Source: Myxococcota bacterium
GTDB taxonomy: Bacteria > Myxococcota_A > Bradymonadia > UBA7976 > UBA1532
DNA: 58,429 nt
Reading direction: 5' to 3'
Assembly (NCBI GenBank): GCA_018813065.1
Contig: JAHJCH010000178.1
Span: 1-58,429, forward strand
In this document: piece by piece, positions 29,054-37,182 of the stretch
How positions within the stretch are numbered: the stretch's first letter is position 1
Layout: every line of letters begins with the position of its first letter
The notes under the pieces: model-generated
The model's database searches: none
The model's input: the letters and a program-made list of their open reading frames with translations, nothing else
What the model was told of the DNA's origin: nothing
Translations under genes and position numbers: made by a program

Positions 29054-30103
29054 GTGCGATCCTTGATCTCCTTAAGCCTCCTCTTGCTCAGCGCCGCCGC
29101 GCTCGCCGCGCCCGCCGCGCCCGCGCCTGCCCCCTCAGAGGCGGCCTGCGCGCCCTACCTCAACGTCGAGCCCCTCTCCGACGAGGCCCGCGCCATCTTC
29201 TGGGGCAGCCCCGAGGATGAGGAGCCCGAGAAGCTCAACGCCACCCGAGAGGATCTGGAGAACCGCCACTACCTGTCTGGGGATGAACGCTACCTGGAGC
29301 TGTTCTACCCCAAGATCAAGGACATCGGCGGCGGCTACATGGGCGTCGGCTCCGATCAAGCCTACCTCTTTATCGGCTGGATGAAACCTGAGCTGGCCTG
29401 GCTGACCGATTATGACCGTTGGATCTCTTGGCTTCACCTGAGCTACTTCGCGTTCTTTGAGGTCTCCGAAGACATTAAGACCTTTCGCTCGTGGTGGAAG
29501 CGCGAGCGTTACAAGGACGCCAAGGCGCTGCTGAAAGAACGCTATAAAGATCGCAAAGATGTAAATCAAATCATCAACGTATATTTAAAAGCGGCCTACA
29601 AAGCCAATCGTCGAATGCGTCGATTAGAGAAACGGATGAACTCAGAGAAGATTCCCAGCTTTGTCACTGATGAATCCCAATATCAATATGTGCGCAAGCT
29701 GGTCATGGCTGGGCGAATCCGTCCCATGCTCGGCAATCTTCTCGGCAAACAAGCTTTATTAAAAGCAGGAGAAGCCGCAAAAAAGCTCAACGTGCCGCTG
29801 CGCGTGCTCTACCCGTCAAACGCGGAGAGCTATTGGAAATATAACGACCAATTCCGCCAGAATATCCAGGGTTTATTTACGGATCACTGTGGCTGGGTGA
29901 CGCGCACCATCGCGGTCAAGCCGCTGAATGATGACTATGTATATAACCTTCAACCCATCGAGAACTTTCAACGCTGGTTAGAGGTCAAGAGCGTCCGTCG
30001 TGTGCGTCAAATTTGCCCCATCGGGCGCATCAGTGGGCCTCAGGACATCCCATTCAAGATCACCGACGCCCTCCCCAAAGAGCTGACCGAGGGGAAGAAA
30101 TGA
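29054..30103 (+). CDS. Secreted LIC_10091-like protein (349 aa)
   Basis: Starts with GTG at 29054 (CCGAGG upstream), giving MRSLISLSLLLLSAAALAAPA, a signal peptide. The mature part contains GGGYMGVGSDQAYLFIGWMKPELAWLTDYDRWISWLHLSYFAFF, which resembles a family first named from Leptospira LIC_10091, whose biochemical role is unknown; the identification is from memory of the pattern. The middle (about 29560-29960) is less GC-rich, with many Lys/Asn codons. The C-terminal region ends LPKELTEGKK. It overlaps the M15 peptidase start by ATGA (30100-30103) and opens a four-gene set of exported proteins. It may be a scaffold or enzyme in envelope synthesis. Confidence 0.65.
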   Translation: MRSLISLSLLLLSAAALAAPAAPAPAPSEAACAPYLNVEPLSDEARAIFWGSPEDEEPEKLNATREDLENRHYLSGDERYLELFYPKIKDIGGGYMGVGSDQAYLFIGWMKPELAWLTDYDRWISWLHLSYFAFFEVSEDIKTFRSWWKRERYKDAKALLKERYKDRKDVNQIINVYLKAAYKANRRMRRLEKRMNSEKIPSFVTDESQYQYVRKLVMAGRIRPMLGNLLGKQALLKAGEAAKKLNVPLRVLYPSNAESYWKYNDQFRQNIQGLFTDHCGWVTRTIAVKPLNDDYVYNLQPIENFQRWLEVKSVRRVRQICPIGRISGPQDIPFKITDALPKELTEGKK

Positions 30104-30768
30104 GGGCGTTGGCCCTCCTCCTCCTCTCCCCGCTGTGCGCCCTGGCCGGGGAGCCCGAGCAGGCCACCGAGGCGCCTATGCGCTGCACCTACAGCACCTA
30201 TGAGTGGAGCGTAAAGCAGAAGAAGATCGTCAACCGCCGCAAGATCAGCAAGCCCTACGCTGAGGTCACCGACGCGGAGCGCGCCCCAGAGGACCCCCGC
30301 TGCTCGGTCTGCGCGGAGGATCAGCTTGAGGTCAAGGTCGAGGGGCTGCCCCCCGTGACGGTCTGCAAGCACCACGCGGCCCAGGTGCGTGGCGCCTTGG
30401 AGGCGATCAAGGCCTCGAAGTTCCAGGTCCTTGATCTCACCGGCTACCGTGTGGGCAAGACGCGCGGCCCGGTGGTCAATGGCCTGCGCTCATTATGGAG
30501 CAACCACTCTTTTGGCACCGCGATTGATATCAACCGCAAGCAAAATGGCCTCTACAACCGCTGTCAGATTGAGCTTCCCAAAGGGATCAAGGACCTAAAG
30601 GGCTGCAAGCTCGCGCATGGCGGCGCTTGGGACCCACAAAAAAGACCACACACGACGATCACGCCCGACTCTGCTGCTTATCAAGCTTTCTCTCCTTTTT
30701 GGAAGTGGGGTGGCGCGCTGAAGGGGCCAACGCGTGACTTTATGCACTTCTCCGTGACGGGGGAGTGA
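30100..30768 (+). CDS. M15-type D-Ala-D-Ala peptidase, secreted (222 aa)
   Basis: A zinc peptidase that would cut peptidoglycan cross-links or stems. Signal peptide MRALALLLLSPLCALAGE. The catalytic zinc motif is SNHSFGTAIDIN (His and Asp ligands in H-x6-D), and the third ligand lies in RDFMHFSVTG; FWKWGGALKGPTRDFMHFS is the M15C pattern seen in endolysins. Cysteines at CSVCAEDQ and CKHH upstream may bind metal or pair. It starts inside the stop of the previous gene and ends just before the LysM gene, so the set is likely co-translated. Confidence 0.85.
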   Translation: MRALALLLLSPLCALAGEPEQATEAPMRCTYSTYEWSVKQKKIVNRRKISKPYAEVTDAERAPEDPRCSVCAEDQLEVKVEGLPPVTVCKHHAAQVRGALEAIKASKFQVLDLTGYRVGKTRGPVVNGLRSLWSNHSFGTAIDINRKQNGLYNRCQIELPKGIKDLKGCKLAHGGAWDPQKRPHTTITPDSAAYQAFSPFWKWGGALKGPTRDFMHFSVTGE

Positions 30769-30779
30769 GAGGCTCCTTA

Positions 30780-32231
30780 ATGCGCGTCCTCTTTTGGCTG
30801 CTGGCGCTCTCAGCTTCGGCGCCCGCACGCACGCACACCGTCAAGCCCGGCGAGGTCTTGGCCAAGATCGCGCTGCGTTATCATTGCTCTGTCGAGGAGA
30901 TCAAGGCCGCCAACCACCTGCCCAGCGACGTCATCGGCGTGGGGCAGAAGATCAAGATCCCCAAGTGCAATCGCAAAGGCATCCACGTCGTCCGGGGCGG
31001 TGACTCTCTCTACCTGATCGCGCGGCGTTATGGGTGTAAGATCAGCGAGCTAAAAGCGGTCAATCAGCTTGAAAAGAACCGCCTCAACGTCGGCGACGCG
31101 CTCAAGATACCCGCATGTAGTGGGCCAAAAGACGCCAGCGCCGCGCCGCGCAGATCCACCAACAAGGCATCAGAGAAGAAGAGCAAAGCGAACGATAAAA
31201 ACAAGGATACTGAGGCAGAAAAACCCAAAAAAACCAAAAAAGGCAAAAAGCCAGAGCTTGGTTATCATAAAACAGACACAGAGACACTCGAACGCCTCCT
31301 CCGAGAGCGCGGATTTTACCCGCCAAAGGGGTTTAAAGCCTTAATCATTGAAATTACTTTAGACCATAGGCAGCAACGCATCATACGAGAGCGACCGTTC
31401 TCCTGGCGAAACACCTACGATGATTGGGAACGATGGAACCCCGCCAGCACAGTCAAGCTCTTCGCGGCGGTCAGCGCGCTGGAGTTAGTGCGTGCCAAGG
31501 GATTTAACCCTTTTCGCACCACCGCGACGTTCTTTGATCGGGGGGGCCGCTACAAACGCGATTACAAAGTCAGTGACTTGATCTATGAAGCGATCGATAA
31601 GAGCAATAACATCGCTTACAATCGGCTTGTTCAGCTCGCGGGACACGGGCGCTTAAACGGTCAATTTCTGACGCCTCGTCGTGGTGTGAAGCACAGTGGG
31701 ATTCATAAACCTTATGAACGCAAGACATGGATTCCAATGACGGGGGTTACGCACTTCAAGGACGCCCCTAAAATTCAGCTTAAAGAAGGTGAGCGTCTAC
31801 GCACCCTCAACCGTGGCACGAGCAAGGGAGACTGGACTTGTCCCTACAGCGGCGCGTGCAGCACGCCAGAGGATCTGGCCTCGGTGATGCGGCGCTTGAT
31901 GCTCCATGAGCAGATCCCCCCCTCCCAGCGTTATCACCTGACGCTCCCTGAGCTGCGGGTCATCCGCCGCGCCCTCTCCCAGCGACACAAACGCGGCGAG
32001 GAGGTGGTGGATGCCATCAAGGCGGCCTACCGTGGCAAGAAGGAGATCGCTGTTTTTCACAAGCCTGGCTACTCAGAGCGGTGGATCAGCGACGTGATCT
32101 ATGTCATGGAGCGGCGCTCTCGTCGCCGCTGGATAATCGCCCTCGCGGGCTTCCCTGGACGCGGCGCGCTGATCCGCGCGGGGCAACATATCGGAGCGCT
32201 CTTGGCCTCCGACGGCTTTATGGATGAATGA
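30780..32231 (+). CDS. Two LysM domains fused to a beta-lactamase-like serine hydrolase (483 aa)
   Basis: Secreted, with a short signal (MRVLFWLLALSASAPA). Two LysM domains bind peptidoglycan: HTVKPGEVLAKIALRYHCSVEEIKAANHL and HVVRGGDSLYLIARRYGCKISELKAVNQL (about residues 20-65 and 70-115). A Lys-rich linker follows, then a class A beta-lactamase/PBP-like domain: SxxK as ASTVKLFAAVSALEL, SxN as DKSNNIAYNRLVQL, and KPG in place of KTG in VFHKPGYSERW. The Thr-to-Pro change in the third motif makes beta-lactam hydrolysis uncertain; a peptidoglycan esterase or peptidase is equally likely. The segment from about 31150 to 31800 is AT-rich. A GTG 15 bases earlier, overlapping the previous stop, is an alternative start. 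Confidence 0.8.
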   Translation: MRVLFWLLALSASAPARTHTVKPGEVLAKIALRYHCSVEEIKAANHLPSDVIGVGQKIKIPKCNRKGIHVVRGGDSLYLIARRYGCKISELKAVNQLEKNRLNVGDALKIPACSGPKDASAAPRRSTNKASEKKSKANDKNKDTEAEKPKKTKKGKKPELGYHKTDTETLERLLRERGFYPPKGFKALIIEITLDHRQQRIIRERPFSWRNTYDDWERWNPASTVKLFAAVSALELVRAKGFNPFRTTATFFDRGGRYKRDYKVSDLIYEAIDKSNNIAYNRLVQLAGHGRLNGQFLTPRRGVKHSGIHKPYERKTWIPMTGVTHFKDAPKIQLKEGERLRTLNRGTSKGDWTCPYSGACSTPEDLASVMRRLMLHEQIPPSQRYHLTLPELRVIRRALSQRHKRGEEVVDAIKAAYRGKKEIAVFHKPGYSERWISDVIYVMERRSRRRWIIALAGFPGRGALIRAGQHIGALLASDGFMDE

Positions 32232-33073
32232 TGATGTTCCACCTCCTCCCCTGCTTGTTGACGCTCCTCAGCCCCGCCACGCCCTGCGAGGCGCCCCCAG
32301 AAGGGATGAGCTGCGTCCCTGGCGGCCCTTTTCAGCGCGGCTCCAAGCGCGAGCGGGCCAGCCGCCCCCAAGAGGAGGTGATCGTCTCGACGTTCTACAT
32401 GGACATCAACGAGGTGACGAACGCCGAGTACAAGCGCTGCGTGGCGGCGGGCCGCTGCGATAAAGCGGGGCCGAAGTACGCGGACTTTAGCCGGCCCAAG
32501 CAGCCGATCAATGGCGTGAGTTGGTTTGACGCGGTGAAGTTCTGCCAAGCCCAGGGCAAGCACCTGCCGACGGAGGCCGAGTGGGAGAAGGCGGCGCGGG
32601 GCACGGATGGGCGGCGCTTCCCTTGGGGCAACGAGGCGGCCACCTGTGAGCGAGCGGTGATTGAGGACGCGCGGGGTCGCAGCTGCGGCGTGCGTAAGTC
32701 TGTTGGCCGCCACCCCGAGAAGGGGCGGGTCTGGCTTGTTGGCCAAAAACCGGCGGCGATTCATGGGCTTAAGGATATGGCGGGCAACAGCTATGAGTGG
32801 GTCTATGACTGGTTCAGCGAGAGCTACGAGGCCTGCGGCGAGGCCTGCAAGGGGGTTGATCCCAAGGGGCCATGTGGCGGGGCGTTGACCTGCGAGGGCC
32901 ACCGGGAGCGGGTGGTGCGTGGCGGCTCTTGGTACTGGCCTGCAAAGCACGCCACGACATATCATCGCCGGGCGCATGTGCCCTCGAATGAGCCATTTCA
33001 TCACTTTGGGTTTCGCTGCGCGGCGAGCGTGGCCGAGGCCGAGGCGTTGGTGGCGGGCGCGGCGCGCCCCTGA
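32228..33073 (+). CDS. Exported formylglycine-generating-enzyme-fold (SUMF1) protein (281 aa)
   Basis: C-type-lectin-like FGE/SUMF1 fold. Signal MMMFHLLPCLLTLLSPATPCEA is short and followed by CVPGGPFQRGSKRERASRPQEEVIVSTFYMDINEVTNAEY. Core motifs: INGVSWFDAVKFCQAQGKHLPTEAEWEKAARGTDGRRFPWG, GLKDMAGNSYEWVYDWF, and RVVRGGSWYWPAKH ... FGFRCA. True FGE activates sulfatases in the cytoplasm of bacteria, whereas this one is exported, so it is more likely a binding or modifying protein in the cell-wall set. Its ATG overlaps the previous stop by 4 bases. Confidence 0.85.
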   Translation: MMMFHLLPCLLTLLSPATPCEAPPEGMSCVPGGPFQRGSKRERASRPQEEVIVSTFYMDINEVTNAEYKRCVAAGRCDKAGPKYADFSRPKQPINGVSWFDAVKFCQAQGKHLPTEAEWEKAARGTDGRRFPWGNEAATCERAVIEDARGRSCGVRKSVGRHPEKGRVWLVGQKPAAIHGLKDMAGNSYEWVYDWFSESYEACGEACKGVDPKGPCGGALTCEGHRERVVRGGSWYWPAKHATTYHRRAHVPSNEPFHHFGFRCAASVAEAEALVAGAARP

Positions 33074-33120
33074 GGCGGCGCGAGGCGCCTCAAAGCACCA
33101 AAAAACAAGGCCCAGCTGAG

Positions 33121-33149
33121 TTGACAGGGCCGTACCCCCAGGCTATGAA
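33121..33149 (+). promoter_or_regulatory. Strong sigma-70 promoter candidate for infC, with hairpin over the -10
   Basis: A perfect -35 TTGACA (33121-33126) and TATGAA (33144-33149) are 17 bases apart. The same bases form CCCAGGC-TATGAA-GCCTGGG (33137-33156), a 7-bp inverted repeat with the -10 box in the loop, and upstream GGCCC/GGGCC can pair as well. The inverted repeat could bind a repressor on DNA. Transcription would start near 33156, so the infC start must be downstream of it. Confidence 0.55.
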
Positions 33150-33183
33150 GCCTGGGTCCACAACGTCGGGAGTATCGCAGCAC

Positions 33184-33918
33184 TTGGACGACCGCAACAG
33201 GAACAACGACCAAGCAGGACGCAGGCGGATCAACTACCAGATTCGCATCGCTCAGGTCATGGTCATCGATGAGCATGGTGAGCAGGTGGGCGTGATGGCC
33301 CCTGAGGAGGGGCGCCGCATCGCCATGGAGCGTGGCCTTGATTTGGTGGAGGTGGCGCCCAACGCGCGGCCGCCGGTCTGCCGGATCATGGACTATGGTC
33401 GCTTTCGCTATGAGCAGCGCAAACGCCAGAAGAAGCAGCACCAGACTCAGACGAAGATCATCAAGCTTCGCCCCAAGACCGATCCCCACGATCTTGAGAC
33501 AAAGCTGCGCCACGCGCGCCGCTTCCTTGAGGCGGGAGATCGTGTCCGCTTCGTCGTGCGTATGCGGGGCCGCGAGCGTGCGGTCACGGAGCGCTGGGTG
33601 AAGCAGCTGACGGAGCTGACCGCCCAGCTGGTGGACATTGGCATCGTGACGGGGCGCCCTCAGCTGGAGGGCGGCGGCGTCACCAGCACCGTCGAGCCGC
33701 GCCCCCGCGTGCAGATCCCCGGCGAACCTGATCCCAAGGCCGTCAGCGCCGTCACCCCTGGCATTGATGATGACATCGATGATCTCGATGACAGCATGGA
33801 TGACAGCATGGATGACAGCATGGATGACAGCCTGGATGACAGCCTGGATGCCAGCCTCGACGGTGACGACGATGATGTCGAGAAGCCGAAAGACAAGCCT
33901 GATGGCGAACCTGTCTAA
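33184..33918 (+). CDS. infC: Translation initiation factor IF-3 with acidic C-terminal extension (244 aa)
   Basis: IF-3 binds the 30S subunit and proofreads start codons. The conserved part RRRINYQIRIAQVMVIDEHGEQVGVM ... GLDLVEVAPNARPPVCRIMDYGRFRYEQRKRQKKQHQ ... KIIKLRPKTDPHDLETKLRHARRFLEAGDRVRFVVRMRGRE ... ends near residue 175. A tail of about 70 residues follows, with six 12-base units (33787-33858) coding DDSM/DDSL repeats and an Asp-rich end, absent from most IF-3. The start is a TTG at 33184, 11 bases after GGGAG and downstream of the promoter; an ATG at 33145 lies within the -10 box. A non-ATG start fits the usual infC self-regulation. rpmI and rplT, normally next, are missing; a terminator follows. 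Confidence 0.93.
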   Translation: MDDRNRNNDQAGRRRINYQIRIAQVMVIDEHGEQVGVMAPEEGRRIAMERGLDLVEVAPNARPPVCRIMDYGRFRYEQRKRQKKQHQTQTKIIKLRPKTDPHDLETKLRHARRFLEAGDRVRFVVRMRGRERAVTERWVKQLTELTAQLVDIGIVTGRPQLEGGGVTSTVEPRPRVQIPGEPDPKAVSAVTPGIDDDIDDLDDSMDDSMDDSMDDSLDDSLDASLDGDDDDVEKPKDKPDGEPV

Positions 33919-33940
33919 GACCGCGTAAAGACATCAAAGA

Positions 33941-33967
33941 GGCGCCTTTCAAGGCGCCCTTTTTTTT
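33941..33967 (+). terminator. Rho-independent terminator after infC
   Basis: GGCGCCTT-TC-AAGGCGCC (33941-33958) is a perfect inverted repeat followed by CT and a T-run to about 33967. It ends the infC transcript and separates it from the convergent TRAP genes. Confidence 0.92.
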
Positions 33968-33997
33968 GCCATGTTGAGCCTTGTTGCTCAGCGGAAT

Positions 33998-36187
33998 CTA
34001 TCTAGAGAAAAAAAGCGGGATGAACGCCACGAGGAGCAGAACAATGCCCTTGGCGACCACAGGCAGCAGGACGCGCTCATGACGGCGCCAAAATGAACGC
34101 CCCTCCAAGCTGGGATCGGGCTTAAAGGCCTCTTCCCCCACCACCTGACGCACCAAGAGATGATTGAGCGCCACCGGTGGGGTCAGGTAGCCCAGCTCAA
34201 AGGCGGCGAGCACCACCATCCAGAAGTGAACTGGATTGATCCCGTTGCGCTCGGCCACCGCCGCGATGGTCGCCGAGACCAGAATCACCGCACCATATGG
34301 GTCCATCGTCATCCCCACCAGCACGAGGACGATCACCAGCACAAACATCGTCAGCCACGTCGAGCCGAAGCTCTGCGGCACCATGCTCATCAGATCCGCG
34401 CGCTCGACGACGCCACCCAGCGCCACCGACAGCGCCATCAAGATCAGGAGCGCGCCGATGTAACCCGTCGTCTCCGTGGTCGAGCCGCTGACGCTGCGCC
34501 AGAAGCCCGCCGGCGCGGGCCTGGGCGCCTCCTCGGCGGGGCGCTTGAGGTCGGCCCTCAGCGCGCTTCGTCGGTCGTAGATCAGCAAAAAGAGCAGCAC
34601 CACTGGCAATATCTGCGGCGCGGTGTGCTCGTCGAGGTGCGCTTGTAGCCCAAAGCGGTAGAGCAAGAGCGTGGCGATAAAGATCAGCGCGTAGGGTAAG
34701 AGCGGCCTCAGCGCCGCCAGGCTCTCAGGGGCCGCTAACCTGGGCGCGCGGATGCGCAGCGGGCCGTCACGCGCCAAAAGAGCGATGCCTAAAAACAACA
34801 CCGCGCTGAGTAAGAAGACCTTGAGCCCCCAGCCATAGAGCTGATCTGTGGTCACTTCCTTATTGAGCGAGGCGACAATCACCACCAAGAGGCAGGGGCG
34901 CAAAACCACACCCAGGCTGCCCGAGAGCGCAGCGGTGGCTAAGGCCAACTGCCGCCGCGCCCCGCCTCGGATCATCTCGTCGTAGATCAAGGCGCCCGCC
35001 GCCAGGACGAAGATCCCCGAGGCGCCGCTGTAGGCCGTCGGCAAGGCCGCGCCGACGACGACGACGAAGGCCAAGATCTCAGGCGACATGGCCCAAGGGC
35101 GCAAAACATCGAAGGCTTTTCTGGCTAAATCCGTTCGTTTGAGCAGCATCCCAACCCAGACATAGAGCCCGACCTGAAGATAGACGCCCGCGTGCTCCGT
35201 GAGCTTGCTGAGATAGATGGCCAATCCGGCCGGATGGCGCTCGACGATCAGAAAATAGAGCCCCGCGATCAGGCCCATCGTGGCGTAAAGAGGCACACTC
35301 AAGGCGGCGGCGCCCCAGTGACCCGCTTCTTGGATATTCCTGAGTTTAATCAAGTGGTAAGCGCTGAGAGAAGCCATGGCGATGAAGCCGATCAACCACA
35401 TCCAGCCCAGCTTGATCTCTTGTCCGCCGCTCGATTCGGCGTGGATCTGAAGCAGGGTGTAGGCGGAGTGGGCCAAGGCCAAGTTCACGATGAGCTGCAC
35501 ACCCTCGCTGAGCGCGACATCGGCGCGGGTCGTGGAGGGGCGAAGGGCGATATGCGCGCGCAATCCCGTGGCCGTCACCGAACAAATAAGCAGCAAAAGC
35601 ACCAGGAAGGCTTTTTGGTTGTCAAAGCCCAGCAGGATCAGCTGGGTGAGGCCCTGCTCTAAGGCGCTGAAGCGCTTGAGGCCCGGCGTCTGGCGGCGGG
35701 TGACGTCGGCGTAGTGGGCGTGCTTGTCCTCGCAGCGCGCCCGCGCGGCGGCGGCGGCGGCGGCGGCGGCCTCATCGTCCCCGCCCTCCTCAAAGAGATC
35801 GTCGAGGAGCGCGCCTGCCTCGTCAGGATCTGCGGCCTCGTCAGGATCTGCGGCCTCGTCAGGCGCTGCGGCCTCGGGGGCGGCGGCCTTGTCAGGGGCG
35901 GCGGCCTTGTTCGCATCAGGCCCGGCCTCCTCTTCATCGATCAGCCCCTCCAGCAGATCCCCTTCAGGCGCTGTGGGCGCGATGATCGCCTTGGGATCGC
36001 AGGTGGGCGCCTCGACGTCCCCCCGCAGCTCGTGGTAGCCCGGCCACACCGCCTCGCCCAAGCGCAAGAGCTGGCCGTGGATCATCCCCCCGCTGCCGTA
36101 GGCGAGCACGATGAGCAGGAGGGTGACGACGGGGAGGGTGGAGGCCCAGAGGCGGAGGGGGTGGACGCGCTTGTCCTTTCGGCTCAT
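33998..36187 (-). CDS. TRAP transporter DctQ-DctM-type fused permease (729 aa)
   Basis: Membrane subunit of a sodium-driven TRAP uptake system. Residues 1-32 hold one membrane segment. A loop of about 100 residues is low-complexity (Ala-Pro-Asp repeats, then Ala-rich; 18-base repeats near 35812-35870). About residues 165-300 have four hydrophobic segments as in a DctQ small subunit. The rest is DctM-like: PTAYSGASGIFVLAAGALIYDEMIRGGARRQLALATAALSGSLGVVLRPC and GMTMDPYGAVILVSATIAAVAERNGINPVHFWMVVLAAFELGYLTPPVALN. Overlaps the solute-binding gene by one base. Substrate unknown. Confidence 0.88.
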   Translation of the reverse strand: MSRKDKRVHPLRLWASTLPVVTLLLIVLAYGSGGMIHGQLLRLGEAVWPGYHELRGDVEAPTCDPKAIIAPTAPEGDLLEGLIDEEEAGPDANKAAAPDKAAAPEAAAPDEAADPDEAADPDEAGALLDDLFEEGGDDEAAAAAAAAARARCEDKHAHYADVTRRQTPGLKRFSALEQGLTQLILLGFDNQKAFLVLLLLICSVTATGLRAHIALRPSTTRADVALSEGVQLIVNLALAHSAYTLLQIHAESSGGQEIKLGWMWLIGFIAMASLSAYHLIKLRNIQEAGHWGAAALSVPLYATMGLIAGLYFLIVERHPAGLAIYLSKLTEHAGVYLQVGLYVWVGMLLKRTDLARKAFDVLRPWAMSPEILAFVVVVGAALPTAYSGASGIFVLAAGALIYDEMIRGGARRQLALATAALSGSLGVVLRPCLLVVIVASLNKEVTTDQLYGWGLKVFLLSAVLFLGIALLARDGPLRIRAPRLAAPESLAALRPLLPYALIFIATLLLYRFGLQAHLDEHTAPQILPVVLLFLLIYDRRSALRADLKRPAEEAPRPAPAGFWRSVSGSTTETTGYIGALLILMALSVALGGVVERADLMSMVPQSFGSTWLTMFVLVIVLVLVGMTMDPYGAVILVSATIAAVAERNGINPVHFWMVVLAAFELGYLTPPVALNHLLVRQVVGEEAFKPDPSLEGRSFWRRHERVLLPVVAKGIVLLLVAFIPLFFSR

Positions 36188-37182
36188 TACTCGCGCTTCT
36201 CAGCGCACTCGGCGCGCGCGCCGTCCGCCTGACAACGCACGCGGCGGAGGACCGTCAACATGCTCTTGTCATAGACCTTCTCTTCATCACGCAGGCGCAC
36301 GCGCACGTCGATGAACATGGCGTCGTACTTGTCGCGGGCGGCCTTGTCGATGTTGATCCACTCACCCGCGGGGATCAGCTTCTCTGCGGCGGTGTTGAGC
36401 TTGAGGGCCATATCAAACTGATTCGCGGCGTAGGCGCGTGACTCGACGCCAAACTCAGGCGTAAAGCGGTTTGTTTTTAAAACCAGCTGGAGCGTGAGCT
36501 GCGCCAGAGGGTACTTGAGCACGCCGCCGGTCTTGCCAATGCCTTTGTAAAGCTCCAAGGCTTTGTAGGCGTAGGCGGGGGCGTAGCAGGCGTCCACGCT
36601 GCCGTTATTGAACATCCCCGAGAAGGTGCCGATGTCCGCCGCCACCATCGACGCGCCGCTCTTCTCCACCATCACCTTGGCGGCCTTATCAAAGGAGAGC
36701 GTGGCCATCTTCTTACCGGCGAGATCGCTGACGGTCTTGATGTTCTTATCGCGGACGAAGAGGTAGACGGCGCCGCCGGGGAAGATCCCGCCGATCTCAT
36801 AGTCGCCCTTCTTCATCAGCTTGCTGGCGGGCTTGCTGGAGAGCTTCTTGATGACGCCCTTGAGCTGCTTGTAGTCGGCCAAGGCGCCCATGGCCTCGAT
36901 GGTGGCGGTGAAGCGGTGGAAGGCGCGGGCGCGGACGCCGGTGATCAGGGTCGCGTCGCACTGGCCCGCCTTAAAGTCATCGGCGGCGGTCTTCTCGTCG
37001 GTGTAGGGCTTGAGCTCAAAGTCCACGCCCCAGGCCACGGCGGCGGTGCGGTAGTCCTTGATCAGGTTGAAGATGTCGCCGTTGGCGCCGCTGGGATCGT
37101 AGACGCAGAGGGTGCGCGGCTCACCGGCGTGGGCCAAGCCCGCCACCAGCGTGAGGGCGATGATGAGGGTCATACGGGTCAT
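36187..37182 (-). CDS. TRAP-type solute-binding protein (331 aa)
   Basis: A periplasmic ligand-binding protein for the adjacent permease. Signal peptide MTRMTLIIALTLVAGLAHAGE. The fold is DctP-like with PYTDEKTAADDFKAGQCDATLITGVRARAF, the GGIFPGGAVYLFVRDKNIKTVSDLAGKKMATLSFDKAAKVMVEK segment and FNNGSVDACYAPAYAYKALELYKG. It resembles the group called putative solute-binding protein (AdeT-like) rather than classical C4-dicarboxylate DctP. Cysteines near the C-terminus (RCQADGARAEC) may pair. The ATG overlaps the stop of the lipoprotein gene (37179-37182). No ligand can be assigned. Confidence 0.82.
   Translation of the reverse strand: MTRMTLIIALTLVAGLAHAGEPRTLCVYDPSGANGDIFNLIKDYRTAAVAWGVDFELKPYTDEKTAADDFKAGQCDATLITGVRARAFHRFTATIEAMGALADYKQLKGVIKKLSSKPASKLMKKGDYEIGGIFPGGAVYLFVRDKNIKTVSDLAGKKMATLSFDKAAKVMVEKSGASMVAADIGTFSGMFNNGSVDACYAPAYAYKALELYKGIGKTGGVLKYPLAQLTLQLVLKTNRFTPEFGVESRAYAANQFDMALKLNTAAEKLIPAGEWINIDKAARDKYDAMFIDVRVRLRDEEKVYDKSMLTVLRRVRCQADGARAECAEKRE

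Noticed and set aside
33145-33183. ATG at 33145 as the infC start
   Set aside because: It overlaps the -10 box of the likely promoter and lies in a hairpin loop; a TTG with GGGAG downstream fits better, though this is not proven.
33787-33858. 12-base tandem repeat as a CRISPR or minisatellite locus
   Set aside because: It lies in frame inside infC and codes the DDSM/DDSL tail; no spacers.
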